DNA of 15,160 bases, taken from NCBI GenBank assembly GCA_003485015.1, contig DNCN01000136.1:1-15160 (forward strand). The letters run 5' to 3'. Position 1 is the stretch's first letter, and the number at the start of each line of letters is the position of its first letter. The translations under genes and the position numbers were made by a program. Source of the stretch: a bacterium (lineage in GTDB: Bacteria > UBA9089). Shown here piece after piece: positions 1-7,414 of this stretch. The notes beneath the pieces are model-generated. The model did no database searches. It was not told where the DNA came from and was given only the letters and a program-made list of their open reading frames with translations.

Positions 1-132
1 GTAAAATAATATTTATTATTAAAACAGTGGTGGTCGGTTTGGGGTGGGATCATCGGGGTTAGGGGTTGATTATTCGATCAAAGATTGGCTTGATAATATT
101 TTAAGGCTTCTTTTTTGAAAGAGGATATATAT

Positions 133-1077
133 ATGGACTATCGCCTTGATCACTCATCGGCCACCGATGAAGAGGTGGCCCGCATAGAGGGATTCTTTGG
201 GGGACTCCTTGAGAGGGGAAGGAACCAAAGGACCATCTACTCCTATATCAAGGACTGGGAGAAGTTTGCCCGTTGGTTCTCTGAGACAAATGGAGAGAAG
301 TTTGATATCAGAAGGATCTCAAGCTTAGATGTACGTGATTTCAAGGGGTATCTTACCCAAAAGAGGCAAAGACCTGCTACCATCAACCGGGTCCTTGTCT
401 TTCTTAAAAGATACGTAGGCTATGCCTATGAAGAGGGGCTTATCAAAGGGGAGATATACCGCAACATCAAAGAGATCCCTTATGTGCGGACCCAGCTCCT
501 TGCCCCAAGATCCCTTGAGCAGAGGGAGGTAAGGAGGTTCTTAAAAGAGGTGGAGCTTCGGGCAAGCCTGCGGGATAAGGCAATCATCTATCTTATGCTC
601 TATGCAGGTCTTAGGGAAGGGGAGTTGGTGAAGCTGAGCATGGATGATATCGAACTCTCTGAAAGGAAGGGCACAGTTACAGTCCGGGGAAAGGGGGATA
701 AGATCCGAGAGGTGCCGCTCTCCCTTGAGGTAAGAAGGAGGCTTGAGGTGTACCTAAAGAAGAGGGAAGAAGGTATGGATAGTAAAAAGAAAATAGAGAG
801 GGTGTTTGTTGGGGAGCGAGGGCCAATCCAAGAGGAGGCAGTGGTTAAGATCGTAAAGAAATACGGTGGCTTTGCCCAGCTTGAGATCTCCCCCCATATC
901 CTGAGGCATACCTTTGCTTACAACTATCTGGAGAATAACGAGGGTGACTTGGTGGGCCTGGCCGATATCCTGGGTCACAGGAATCTTGAGACAACCAGGA
1001 TCTATACGAGAAAGAGGCTGAGTGATCTCCAGGAGAGGGTGGAGAGGGTAGGGTTCTATAATCGGGGTGAAGAATAG
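133..1077 (+). CDS. Tyrosine recombinase/integrase (XerC/XerD-like phage integrase family)
   Basis: Site-specific recombinase that cuts and rejoins DNA through a covalent 3'-phosphotyrosine. The 314-aa protein has the usual two parts: an N-terminal SAM-like core-binding domain (about residues 10-100, with RNQRTIYSYIKDWEKF) and a C-terminal catalytic domain. All six catalytic positions are visible: R161 (AGLREGEL), K187 (RGKGDK), H255 and R258 (HILRHTF), H282 (LGHRN) and Y291 (TRIYTR). Length is normal for an XerC/D-type enzyme, so it should be active. I chose the ATG at 133 because AGAGGA at 120-125 sits about 7 nt upstream; an in-frame TTG at 115 would add six residues but has no clear ribosome binding site. 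The small genes that follow suggest an accessory cassette or transposon recombinase rather than the chromosome-dimer resolvase. Which DNA site it uses cannot be seen here. Confidence 0.93.
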   Translation: MDYRLDHSSATDEEVARIEGFFGGLLERGRNQRTIYSYIKDWEKFARWFSETNGEKFDIRRISSLDVRDFKGYLTQKRQRPATINRVLVFLKRYVGYAYEEGLIKGEIYRNIKEIPYVRTQLLAPRSLEQREVRRFLKEVELRASLRDKAIIYLMLYAGLREGELVKLSMDDIELSERKGTVTVRGKGDKIREVPLSLEVRRRLEVYLKKREEGMDSKKKIERVFVGERGPIQEEAVVKIVKKYGGFAQLEISPHILRHTFAYNYLENNEGDLVGLADILGHRNLETTRIYTRKRLSDLQERVERVGFYNRGEE

Positions 1078-1128
1078 GGACCGGATGAGAGAAGAATGAA
1101 AGATAGAGATAAGGAAGGAGGAGAGAGA

Positions 1129-1296
1129 ATGAGGGGACAGATTAGAGACAGCAAAAGACAGGAAGCCAAGGAAAGGGGGTGGGTAGATGAGGAGAAGGAG
1201 GTCTTTAAGAGGTTGAAAGAGGGGTTCTATCGACTGCCGATAGAAGATAAAAAAGAGGTGGTGGAGTATATAGAGTTCTTGAGGGAGATACGATAA
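1129..1296 (+). CDS. Small charged protein (55 aa), antitoxin-like C-terminal helix
   Basis: A 55-aa, strongly charged protein, about 50 nt after the recombinase and on the same strand. The ATG at 1129 is preferred over an in-frame ATG at 1096 because a strong AGGAGG-type ribosome binding site lies about 8-10 nt before it. The N-terminal half is basic (RDSKRQEAKERG). The C-terminal half contains LPIEDKKEVVEYIEFLREI. This resembles the short LP..D..EV..FIEFL helix of DUF2281-type and similar small antitoxins, which usually precede a PIN toxin. No toxin follows directly; instead a second small antitoxin-like gene starts 69 nt later. Function is inferred only from this resemblance, and it could be any small helical protein. 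Confidence 0.55.
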   Translation: MRGQIRDSKRQEAKERGWVDEEKEVFKRLKEGFYRLPIEDKKEVVEYIEFLREIR

Positions 1297-1344
1297 ATTG
1301 GTCTGTATCAGCATACAAAATATAAACCTGAATAGGAAGAAAAT

Positions 1345-1360
1345 TTCTCTTTCAAGAGAA
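1345..1360 (+). promoter_or_regulatory. Palindrome overlapping the ribosome binding site of the 65-aa gene
   Basis: TTCTCTT (1345-1351) and AAGAGAA (1354-1360) form a perfect 7-bp inverted repeat with a 2-nt centre. The right arm forms the purine-rich ribosome binding site of the GTG start at 1365. The site could be an operator bound by the gene's own product, as is usual for antitoxins, or an RNA hairpin that masks the ribosome binding site. Neither is proven. Confidence 0.35.
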
Positions 1361-1364
1361 GGAT

Positions 1365-1562
1365 GTGGAGAAATGGGTTGAGGAACATACGGTAGTAAGG
1401 AGCCCAAAGGAGAGGTTCACCGCCCTAGCTGATCAGGGTCAGGAATATTTCAAAAGATGGTGTGAATCAAGAGGGGTTGACTACAAAGGTCTTTCTGAAG
1501 ATGAGGTGATGAGGTTGGTCGATGAGGCCATAACTAAACATAGAGAGAAGATGGGTGTATAA
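1365..1562 (+). CDS. Antitoxin-like small protein (65 aa)
   Basis: A 65-aa protein read from a GTG start preceded by AAGAGAAGGA. Its features are VRSPKERFTALADQGQEYFKRW near the N-terminus and a C-terminal helix, LSEDEVMRLVDEAITKHREK. The final 'E..M.LVDEA....R.EK' segment is typical of antitoxins encoded immediately before PIN-domain toxins of VapC-related groups. The gene's stop overlaps, by 8 nt, a GTG-started frame that begins VYKVVFD, the usual opening of such toxins. The arrangement therefore looks like an antitoxin followed by a broken toxin. Assignment rests on pattern and context, not on a recognised domain. Confidence 0.55.
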   Translation: MEKWVEEHTVVRSPKERFTALADQGQEYFKRWCESRGVDYKGLSEDEVMRLVDEAITKHREKMGV

Positions 1563-1644
1563 AGTAGTCTTTGACTATGCCGGAGAGTATATCTTTAGAA
1601 TTTATCCTAGTGATGAAAAAAGATCTTTAATGTTAGCAGAATAA
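1555..1644 (+). pseudogene. Truncated PIN-like toxin start (29 codons)
   Basis: The frame starts with GTG inside the end of the upstream gene (8-nt overlap) and reads VYKVVFDYAGEYIFRIYPSD before ending at TAA 1642-1644. PIN-domain toxins commonly begin K-V-V-[FI]-D, where the Asp is the first metal ligand. Here the resemblance stops right after that Asp, and the rest of a protein of about 130 aa is missing. The - strand helicase gene ends only 12 nt downstream, so the remainder may have been deleted. Alternatively this is a genuine tiny peptide or a chance frame. Confidence 0.35.
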
Positions 1645-1655
1645 CCATATAAGGA

Positions 1656-3335
1656 CTAAACCGATAGTCTATCCTCGGTCAAAATGGTATAACTGTATCC
1701 CTGTTCTGTGAGAAAGAGCTGCCGGTGCAGGGCGAAGTCCTGCTCCTCTGTGGAGTGGGTTACTAAGGAATAGAACATGGCCGACCGTCCATCCATTTTG
1801 GGCCTCAGGATCCTGCCCAGCCGCTGGGCCTCCTCCTGTCTTGAGCCAAACCTTCCCGAGATCTGGATAGCCACAGATGCCTCAGGAAGGTCAAGGGCAA
1901 AGTTGGCTACCGAGGAGACGATAATTAGCCCTATCCTACCCTCCCTGAATTCACTGTAGATCCTTTCCCGCTCGTGGACAGGGGTTTTGCCGGTGATAAG
2001 GGGCGCATTGAGCTCAGCGGCTATACCCTCAAGTTGTCTCAGATACTGCCCAATAACCAGGATAGACTCGCCCTTATGTCTTTCTATGAGATGTTTTGCA
2101 ATCCGGTGTTTTCTTGGGTTCTCAGAGGCTATCCTGAACCTCTGTCTATTCTCAGCAGAGGCATACTCTAACCGGAGGGAACTATCTATCTTTACCCTTA
2201 TCTCGTAACATTCTGCCTGGGCAATCCAGCCCCTCTTCTCAAGTTCTTTCCAGGGGACATCAAAGCATTTTGGGCCAATCAGGGAGAAGACATCGTCCTC
2301 CCGACCATCTTCCCTGACAAGCGTGGCCGTAAGTCCAAGCCTCCTCACTGCCTGGAGGGAGGCGGTAAACCGAAAAACCTGGGCAGGCAGGAGATGGACC
2401 TCGTCATAAATGATTAAACCCCAGTTTCGCTGGTTGAAGAGATAAAAATGGGAGAAGTCTTCTCCTTTACTCTTTCTGTGGGTCAGGATCTGATAGGAGG
2501 CCAGGGTGATAGGTCTTATCTGCTTTATCTCGCCACTGTATTCACCCAGGGCATCCTCTGGGAGGTCGGTCTTATCTAAGAGCTCATCTCTCCACTGCCT
2601 GGTGGCAACAATACTAGTAGTGAGAATAAGGGTCTGGGTCTTAAGCTTATGCATCACACCCAGACCGACCATGGTCTTCCCTGCACCACAAGGGAGGACG
2701 ATGACTCCGTTGCCGCCATAGATGCTCCCTCCACGGTAGAAAGCCTCGATGGCATTTACCTGATAGTCCCTGAGGTTAAATACTTCACCCTTCTTGGTCG
2801 CAGAACTTAAGGTAAATTCCAGAGTGTCCCCAGTTCTGTAGCCGGCCAGGTCTATTGCTGGATAGCCAATCTTGACCAAGGCCTGTTTGATAAGCCCTCT
2901 ATTGATGGTAGGAAAGAGAAGAGATCTTTCGTCCTTGCGGATTGTGGCCAGGTCTTTGATGGTCTCGGTGTGGAGGAGCTGGGTTAGAAGGGTAGGATCT
3001 TCAGAGGTTAACATCAGTGTTTCATTATCAAATGGCTCTATCCTTAAGAGCCCATACCTTGAGATCTGCTCTCTTATCTCTACAAGAAGATTGTCTGGGA
3101 CCTCGAACCTTGAGTATTTGTGAAGGGTATTGATGATCGTCTCTTGATCCACCCTGGCTGAAGCCGCATTCCAGAGGGAAAGGGGTGTAACTCGATAGGT
3201 GTGGATGTGTTCCGGACTCTTGATGATCTCGGCAAAGCTTGCCAGGGCATCCCTTGCCTCCTCAAAGAGGGGGTTGTCTACCTCGAGGAGAAGGGTCATA
3301 TCCGATTGAACAATAAGGGGATTATTGGAAGTCAT
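1656..3335 (-). CDS. xpb: XPB/ERCC3-type superfamily 2 DNA helicase
   Basis: ATP-dependent DNA translocase/helicase of the XPB family, related to the eukaryotic TFIIH and archaeal/mycobacterial XPB enzymes used in DNA repair and strand opening. The 559-aa protein starts with an auxiliary domain (residues 6-90; NPLIVQSDMTLLLEV and KSPEHIHTYRVTPLSLWNA) and a damage-recognition-like region. Helicase domain 1 carries Q-like LRDYQ (188-192), Walker A CGAGKT (216-221), DEVH box (311-314), TAT motif III (336-338) and the family-specific RED motif (341-343). Helicase domain 2 carries the VSSVANFALDLP motif and motif VI QRLGRILRP (504-512). All motifs are intact. The ATG at 3335 is preferred: it overlaps the end of the upstream gene by 14 nt and matches the family's N-terminus, while the longer in-frame start at 3416 adds only basic residues lying inside the upstream gene. 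It is the last gene of the operon. Confidence 0.95.
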   Translation of the reverse strand: MTSNNPLIVQSDMTLLLEVDNPLFEEARDALASFAEIIKSPEHIHTYRVTPLSLWNAASARVDQETIINTLHKYSRFEVPDNLLVEIREQISRYGLLRIEPFDNETLMLTSEDPTLLTQLLHTETIKDLATIRKDERSLLFPTINRGLIKQALVKIGYPAIDLAGYRTGDTLEFTLSSATKKGEVFNLRDYQVNAIEAFYRGGSIYGGNGVIVLPCGAGKTMVGLGVMHKLKTQTLILTTSIVATRQWRDELLDKTDLPEDALGEYSGEIKQIRPITLASYQILTHRKSKGEDFSHFYLFNQRNWGLIIYDEVHLLPAQVFRFTASLQAVRRLGLTATLVREDGREDDVFSLIGPKCFDVPWKELEKRGWIAQAECYEIRVKIDSSLRLEYASAENRQRFRIASENPRKHRIAKHLIERHKGESILVIGQYLRQLEGIAAELNAPLITGKTPVHERERIYSEFREGRIGLIIVSSVANFALDLPEASVAIQISGRFGSRQEEAQRLGRILRPKMDGRSAMFYSLVTHSTEEQDFALHRQLFLTEQGYSYTILTEDRLSV

Positions 3336-5511
3336 CTTCAACCTTTTTGGCCGCCTTGATCCTTTCCATAGGAATTTTACGCGTCCTATTTCTCTCCGGG
3401 TCGTAGACCCTGACATAGTCCCTCTCTATATCCTCTATCCAGACGGTAATATCTTGAGGCACCTCCTTAAAAAGACAAGTTAAGGTAATCGGGGTGTCGT
3501 CATGGTAGGCGTGATGTAATAGGGCCTTTATTTCAGAGGGTTTTGTGCTCTTTCCCAAGACATCTTTATTGGCCATATCGGCGAAGATACCGCTCTTCTT
3601 TAAGGCACTTAGGACCTTCTCTGGGTTAGTGTCCTTAATGAGAAGGATGTCCTCTCTACCCTCCACCCTCTCTATGCCCAGGCCCTTCAGGCCAGATATC
3701 TTGCCCGCTAAAGTCATCCCTTTGATAATAATCACCCCAGTGCAGGGGATGATCACCGCCTCCCCCTTCTTTTCCTTCAGCCCCCCAATAAACTCTTCCA
3801 CCACTTTGGGCAATGGTGTCTTGCTCAAAGAGGATAGAAACTCCTTAATCTCCTCGGGCTCGAGCCTATGGTCGTACGCCTTCATAATCGAGTCCTTGGT
3901 GATGGCCATGTGGATCATCCGATCTATGACCGTCATATTGGCCATGAGGGAGAGTCGGTTAATGATCTTTGGTTCGGTATTATATGGAAGGAGTATCTCC
4001 ATGTTTGGCTGGATGACCAATGGTTTCTCCTTGGCCACTAATACCTCTGTTGCAGGTTGTCTTTTACCGGCTAGAAGGTCATGAAGGATGGGTGTTACCC
4101 GAATCGCGACCTCATCTCCTTCACCTCCCCGTTCTATGAGACCAAAAAGGAAGAAGGACTGAAGAATACCTTTGAGGGACTCCGCCTTAAGCTGAGTCCG
4201 ATACCTAAAGAGCTCATTGTGGTTTAAGAGATAGGCCATTAAGGTCTCGAGGTGGAGCCATCCCTCCCATCTGGCCAGAATCCTGGCCAGGGTTCCATTG
4301 AGCGCCGACTCAAAGATCGCCTCTCTTAAGAGCCCCAAGGTATCAGTCTCAATCTTTTTGAGGACGAACCTTTTATCATCAGATCTCTTAAGAGTTTTAA
4401 GAGAATAAAGGATGCTTCTTAGGTAGTCCTCTGGCCGGTCCAGGAGTTTGGCCATCTCCAAAAGGGATCGATCACAGATCTCCCCTTGGGCGGTCAGTCT
4501 GATGTCTCGTCCGATAATGGCAATCTGCGTTCTAATGATGTCGAAGAGTATCTGGGAGGCATAAGATTTATAGGTTGGGGGTGGTTCTGCCAGAAGCCTT
4601 GACTCCAGGCCTTTAGTAATGGCCTCCCTCTCTTTCAGATACTCCTCTTCAATTAGAGGGAGCACTTCGTTGGGGACGAAGAAGGGACCACTGCTTGAGT
4701 ATTGGTCCAATTTAAAGGCAAGAAGCCCTTTGGTAATAAGGGAGATAGCGGCCTTTGTCACCTGGGATATCTCTTTATCCCTTCGAGAGTAAGGAGTGAA
4801 GTGGGCAAAGACAGGATCCTCCCAGGAACTATAATAGCGCTCGCCATCTGTCATATGTTTCAGCCCTGGGGTGCTGCGAAGCTCATTTACATCCATTGGT
4901 CTGCCGTATTCGAAGACTGTCCTTAGAATAAGCCTCTCAACCTCTGATAGTCCTCGATAAAAAGCTGGTAGTTGCTTAATAAAATCCAGATAGATAGTAG
5001 AGGCGAGCTGGAGCTTATTCATCTGGAGGTATTGTCGATCAAGGGTTCTAGCCATACGCTTGACCATATCTGCCGGATAGTAATAGAATGCCCTAAGGAG
5101 AGATTTTGGTTCCAGCTCATCCTTAGGAATTCCTATGCATACCTCAAGGGGAATGATATAGACCTCTGGTCTCTGATCTGGGTGGGAGAATAAGAGCCCC
5201 TTCTTAGAGAGGGACTGGATGGTTGAGGTATCGGTTATCTTGTGGGCATAATCCACTTTGACAAGACCAAACAGAGCGATAGCCTCTTCCATAAACTTTC
5301 TTGCCTTTGAACCAAGACTTCGGCCCATATCCTTCATGGCATTGACCGAGGTAGCTTGTCTGAGAATATTATGAATGAGGGTCTCCTTATCTTTAGCCAT
5401 TTGGGATGAGACAAGATAATAGCCAGCAATGCCCTGAAGCCTTTCAAAAGGAAGGCTCAACAGGAGCTCTTCCATTCTTTGTGGTAAATCCATACCAAAC
5501 TCCCCAGCCAT
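3322..5511 (-). CDS. Helicase-associated protein (Helicase_C_3 / XPB-partner type)
   Basis: A protein of about 729 aa of the kind encoded beside XPB helicases in bacteria. It has no Walker A or DEAH box, so it is not itself a helicase. Winged-helix-like helical segments run through the first 480 residues. Residues about 495-605 (VIQPNMEILLPYN, IDRMIHMAITKDSIMKAYD, LSSLSKTPLP) match the Helicase_C_3 pattern (PF13625), which also forms the N-terminus of the neighbouring XPB protein. The last 70 residues (ALLHHAYHDDTPITLTCLF, DYVRVYDPERNRTRKIPMER) look like a WYL-type small beta-barrel. Start: ATG 5511 lies just after the upstream stop; ATG 5493, with GGGGAG 6 nt before it, is an alternative giving 723 aa. 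Close linkage and the 14-nt overlap with the helicase gene suggest a complex. The biochemical role is not established. Confidence 0.85.
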   Translation of the reverse strand: MAGEFGMDLPQRMEELLLSLPFERLQGIAGYYLVSSQMAKDKETLIHNILRQATSVNAMKDMGRSLGSKARKFMEEAIALFGLVKVDYAHKITDTSTIQSLSKKGLLFSHPDQRPEVYIIPLEVCIGIPKDELEPKSLLRAFYYYPADMVKRMARTLDRQYLQMNKLQLASTIYLDFIKQLPAFYRGLSEVERLILRTVFEYGRPMDVNELRSTPGLKHMTDGERYYSSWEDPVFAHFTPYSRRDKEISQVTKAAISLITKGLLAFKLDQYSSSGPFFVPNEVLPLIEEEYLKEREAITKGLESRLLAEPPPTYKSYASQILFDIIRTQIAIIGRDIRLTAQGEICDRSLLEMAKLLDRPEDYLRSILYSLKTLKRSDDKRFVLKKIETDTLGLLREAIFESALNGTLARILARWEGWLHLETLMAYLLNHNELFRYRTQLKAESLKGILQSFFLFGLIERGGEGDEVAIRVTPILHDLLAGKRQPATEVLVAKEKPLVIQPNMEILLPYNTEPKIINRLSLMANMTVIDRMIHMAITKDSIMKAYDHRLEPEEIKEFLSSLSKTPLPKVVEEFIGGLKEKKGEAVIIPCTGVIIIKGMTLAGKISGLKGLGIERVEGREDILLIKDTNPEKVLSALKKSGIFADMANKDVLGKSTKPSEIKALLHHAYHDDTPITLTCLFKEVPQDITVWIEDIERDYVRVYDPERNRTRKIPMERIKAAKKVEDDFQ

Positions 5512-5515
5512 ATGA

Positions 5516-5764
5516 TCACCATCTCTCCTTAAGATCACCGGTCTTAATCTCAATCTGGATAGCGCCAATCTCTTCAAGGGGATGGGGTGCTTCCATCTCT
5601 ACCTGGTTATAGGCTGAGAGAGCAAGGGCCTTTGCCTCTTCAAGGCTTCCTTGACTTAGATAGAGACTTGCCAAAACTACCTTTCCCTTGGGTTCGTAGG
5701 TCCCAAAGCCGGTGCGGGCTATAACATCGTCTGTCTTGTGGATAGCGTTTTTGTATTTTTCCAT
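5516..5764 (-). CDS. Small TPR-like protein (82 aa), first gene of the helicase operon
   Basis: An 82-aa protein ending 4 nt before the helicase-associated gene. Residues about 31-65 (GKVVLASLYLSQGSLEEAKALALSAYNQVE) have the A/L/Y spacing of a tetratricopeptide helix pair, so a protein-binding scaffold is plausible. The ATG at 5764 has AAGGA 5 nt upstream. An in-frame TTG at 5794 would add ten residues but its nearest purine-rich tract is about 15 nt away. I do not recognise a named family. The position suggests co-expression with the XPB helicase pair. Confidence 0.6.
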   Translation of the reverse strand: MEKYKNAIHKTDDVIARTGFGTYEPKGKVVLASLYLSQGSLEEAKALALSAYNQVEMEAPHPLEEIGAIQIEIKTGDLKERW

Positions 5765-5829
5765 ATGCTTCCTTGTGTCTTTGGTAAATTTCAAGTTTGC
5801 TTTGGTAAGTTCCCCTTCAGCAAATACCT

Positions 5830-5858
5830 AGTATAGTTTATTTCATCTTTTAAAAAAA
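5830..5858 (-). promoter_or_regulatory. Possible sigma-70-type promoter of the helicase operon
   Basis: Read on the - strand, TATACT at 5835-5830 matches a -10 box with one substitution from TATAAT and lies 65 nt before the preferred start at 5764. The -35 position (about 5858-5853) falls in a T-rich tract that matches TTGACA poorly. The placement is sensible but the call is weak. Confidence 0.25.
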
Positions 5859-5872
5859 GAATTAGCCATAGT

Positions 5873-5962
5873 GTTGTGGAGACTGTGGGTAACTGCGAAG
5901 CAGTTATCCAAACGATGTGGGTACCACAAAGGGTTATCTAAAGACACGGCAGTATCCACAAC
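5873..5962. repeat. Foldable 90-nt element: long inverted repeat enclosing two hairpins, with DnaA-box-like 9-mers
   Basis: Arms 5873-5885 and 5950-5962 pair over 12 of 13 positions (GTTGTGGA-x-ACTG with CAGT-x-TCCACAAC). Directly inside is an 11-bp hairpin (5886-5896 with 5900-5910, loop GAA, one G-T pair). A 5-bp hairpin follows (TGTGG-GTA-CCACA, 5916-5928). Together they could form a three-way junction in single-stranded DNA or RNA. The same stretch holds five 9-mers one or two bases from TTATCCACA: 5884-5892 and 5916-5924 (reverse), and 5904-5912, 5934-5942 and 5952-5960 (forward). The flank at 5836-5862 is AT-rich. It sits between the helicase operon and the IS110 relic and could belong to either or to neither. 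Confidence 0.5.
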
Positions 5963-6020
5963 CGGCCAGACTAATTTAAGACTTATGGACTTCGGCCCTT
6001 AGCTTAAAAACTCTTTACCA

Positions 6021-6079
6021 AGAGACCTTGAGAAGGTATAGTTAAATATCCAAAACAATAACCTTCAAAGGAGGTCTAC
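6021..6079 (+). ncRNA. Possible bridge-RNA-like stem-loop in the IS110 left end
   Basis: AGACCT (6023-6028) pairs with AGGTCT (6072-6077). Inside it, TG-AAGGT (6029-6037, with a 2-nt bulge) pairs with ACCTTCA (6061-6067), leaving unpaired bases on the right side between the stems and a 23-nt terminal loop. Functional IS110 elements transcribe a bridge RNA from this position. Its stem-loops hold internal loops that base-pair with target and donor DNA. The transposase here is dead, so at best this is a relic. No guide pairing was identified. Confidence 0.2.
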
Positions 6080-6171
6080 TAAAGAGCAATAGAAGAATAT
6101 CACAACACATTGCTGGAGGCAAGGGAAATCTCCTTGCAGAGAGACTAAGATCTACCCATCTGGAGAAGACG

Positions 6172-7414
6172 ATGATCGTTCTCAATCGAGGTCGGTAAAA
6201 GTCACCTCAAGGCCTTAATGGCCGATTATTTCGGTTCTATACTTGAAGAACCATTTGGGTTTCATAGTAGCCAGGAAGGGATCGGCTTTCTCCATAATAC
6301 CATCTTGAGGGTATCCAGAGAACATCAGATTGAAGATATCTTCCTTGCCATGGAGGCTACTGGCCATTACTACAGAAAACCTGCCTTTAGCCTCTCTGAG
6401 CTTGGCTACAAGAACCTCTTCATTCTAAGCCCATTATCGAACTCCCAGTGTCGTAAGGCCGGCCTTATCTGGTCCAAGACGATGATATTGACTCAGGATC
6501 TATTGGCCAGGCTTTATCTTTTTGGTTATGGGAATATATATCGTCGAGAGTTGCCAGTATGGACAAGACCTCTCTGAAGACTCTCGCTTTAGACGTCTTC
6601 TCCTCAGATATCAGACTGCCTTAAAGAACAAGATTCATGCCCTCCTGGATGGCCTGCTTCCTGGGATCTCTCAAGTGGAGATGTTTAAAGACTCCCACCT
6701 CTGGGATTCTGCCTCCTTGGAATTCTTCGCCAAATATTCCAATGTTGAGTCGGTCTCTCGTTTAAGTTGGCATCGTATAGGAGAATTCTTTCGTTGTCGT
6801 ATCCTTCGACTTTCGCCAGAGGTAGGATTCCGATATTATGGATATCTCTGAATTGGAGGTTGAAATCCTCGCTCACCTGGTTCAGATACCTGCCGTGCTA
6901 CTTGTTGGCTCGACTATATTGGACCAATAAGGGCCAAAGAGTCTGCTGGGAAGATTACCTTTGAGCAATACCCAAGTAGTCAGGCCCTGATCAAAGGGGC
7001 AGGATCTTCCCTCCACCAATCTTTGGTCTTCAACGCGAGAATCGACCGATCACTCCATTTCTAAAAGAGGATCTAAAGACCTGCGCTACATCAGCATCGG
7101 TATTGGCGATGCCCTTATGAGACATAATGCCTACTCTGCCTCTTTTGCCAATCGGCTGATGGAGGGTGGAAGATCTCAGGGTTGTGTCTGTATTGCTACT
7201 ACCACTCGATTCATGCGGGTGGCCTTCTGGATGATTAAAGACCGAAGGCCACTCAATCCATCCAATAGCCTGGGAGTTAGCAAGGACCCATTGGCTAAGA
7301 TTGAACTCTTTTTGAGAGAACCTCAACGCCTCGGATAAGATTGAAAGGTATCTAAATCTTGCTAAAAGATTCATTCAACCCAAGACAAAGGAGGTAACCA
7401 ATCTCAATAAGTAG
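6172..7414 (+). pseudogene. IS110-family DEDD transposase/recombinase, multiple frameshifts
   Basis: A decayed IS110-type recombinase (RuvC-like DEDD domain plus serine-bearing C-terminal domain) that must be read across several frames. ATG 6172, with GGAG about 8 nt upstream, gives MIVL. The frame then shifts to IEVGKSHLKALMADYFGS, AMEATGHYY, and LILSPLSNSQ-type sequence up to SKT. DDID resumes in another frame near 6480. RRLLLRYQTALKNKIHALLDG is in a third frame (about 6590). The C-terminal part continues as ELEVEILAHLVQIPAVLLVG (about 6850), HQSLVFNAR (about 7015, where the catalytic Ser is expected), SKRGSKDLRY and RFMRVAFWMIKDRRPLNP (7213-7266), and ends after VTNLNK. The first catalytic Asp appears as Glu (IEVGKS), although a base change at a decayed site is equally likely. 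It cannot make a full protein. Confidence 0.9.

Noticed and set aside
66..97. TTGATT (66-71) and GATAAT (92-97) as a promoter for the recombinase gene.
   Set aside because: The spacer of 20 nt is too long for a normal sigma-70-type promoter and no better pair was found.
754..1407. 217-codon open frame on the - strand.
   Set aside because: It lies opposite the well-supported recombinase and the 55-aa gene, has a low-complexity translation (Phe, Leu, Pro, Ser) and shows no family pattern. It is a shadow of purine-rich coding DNA.
3545..4084. 179-codon open frame on the + strand.
   Set aside because: It is fully antisense to the conserved Helicase_C_3 region of the helicase-associated gene and has no recognisable protein pattern.
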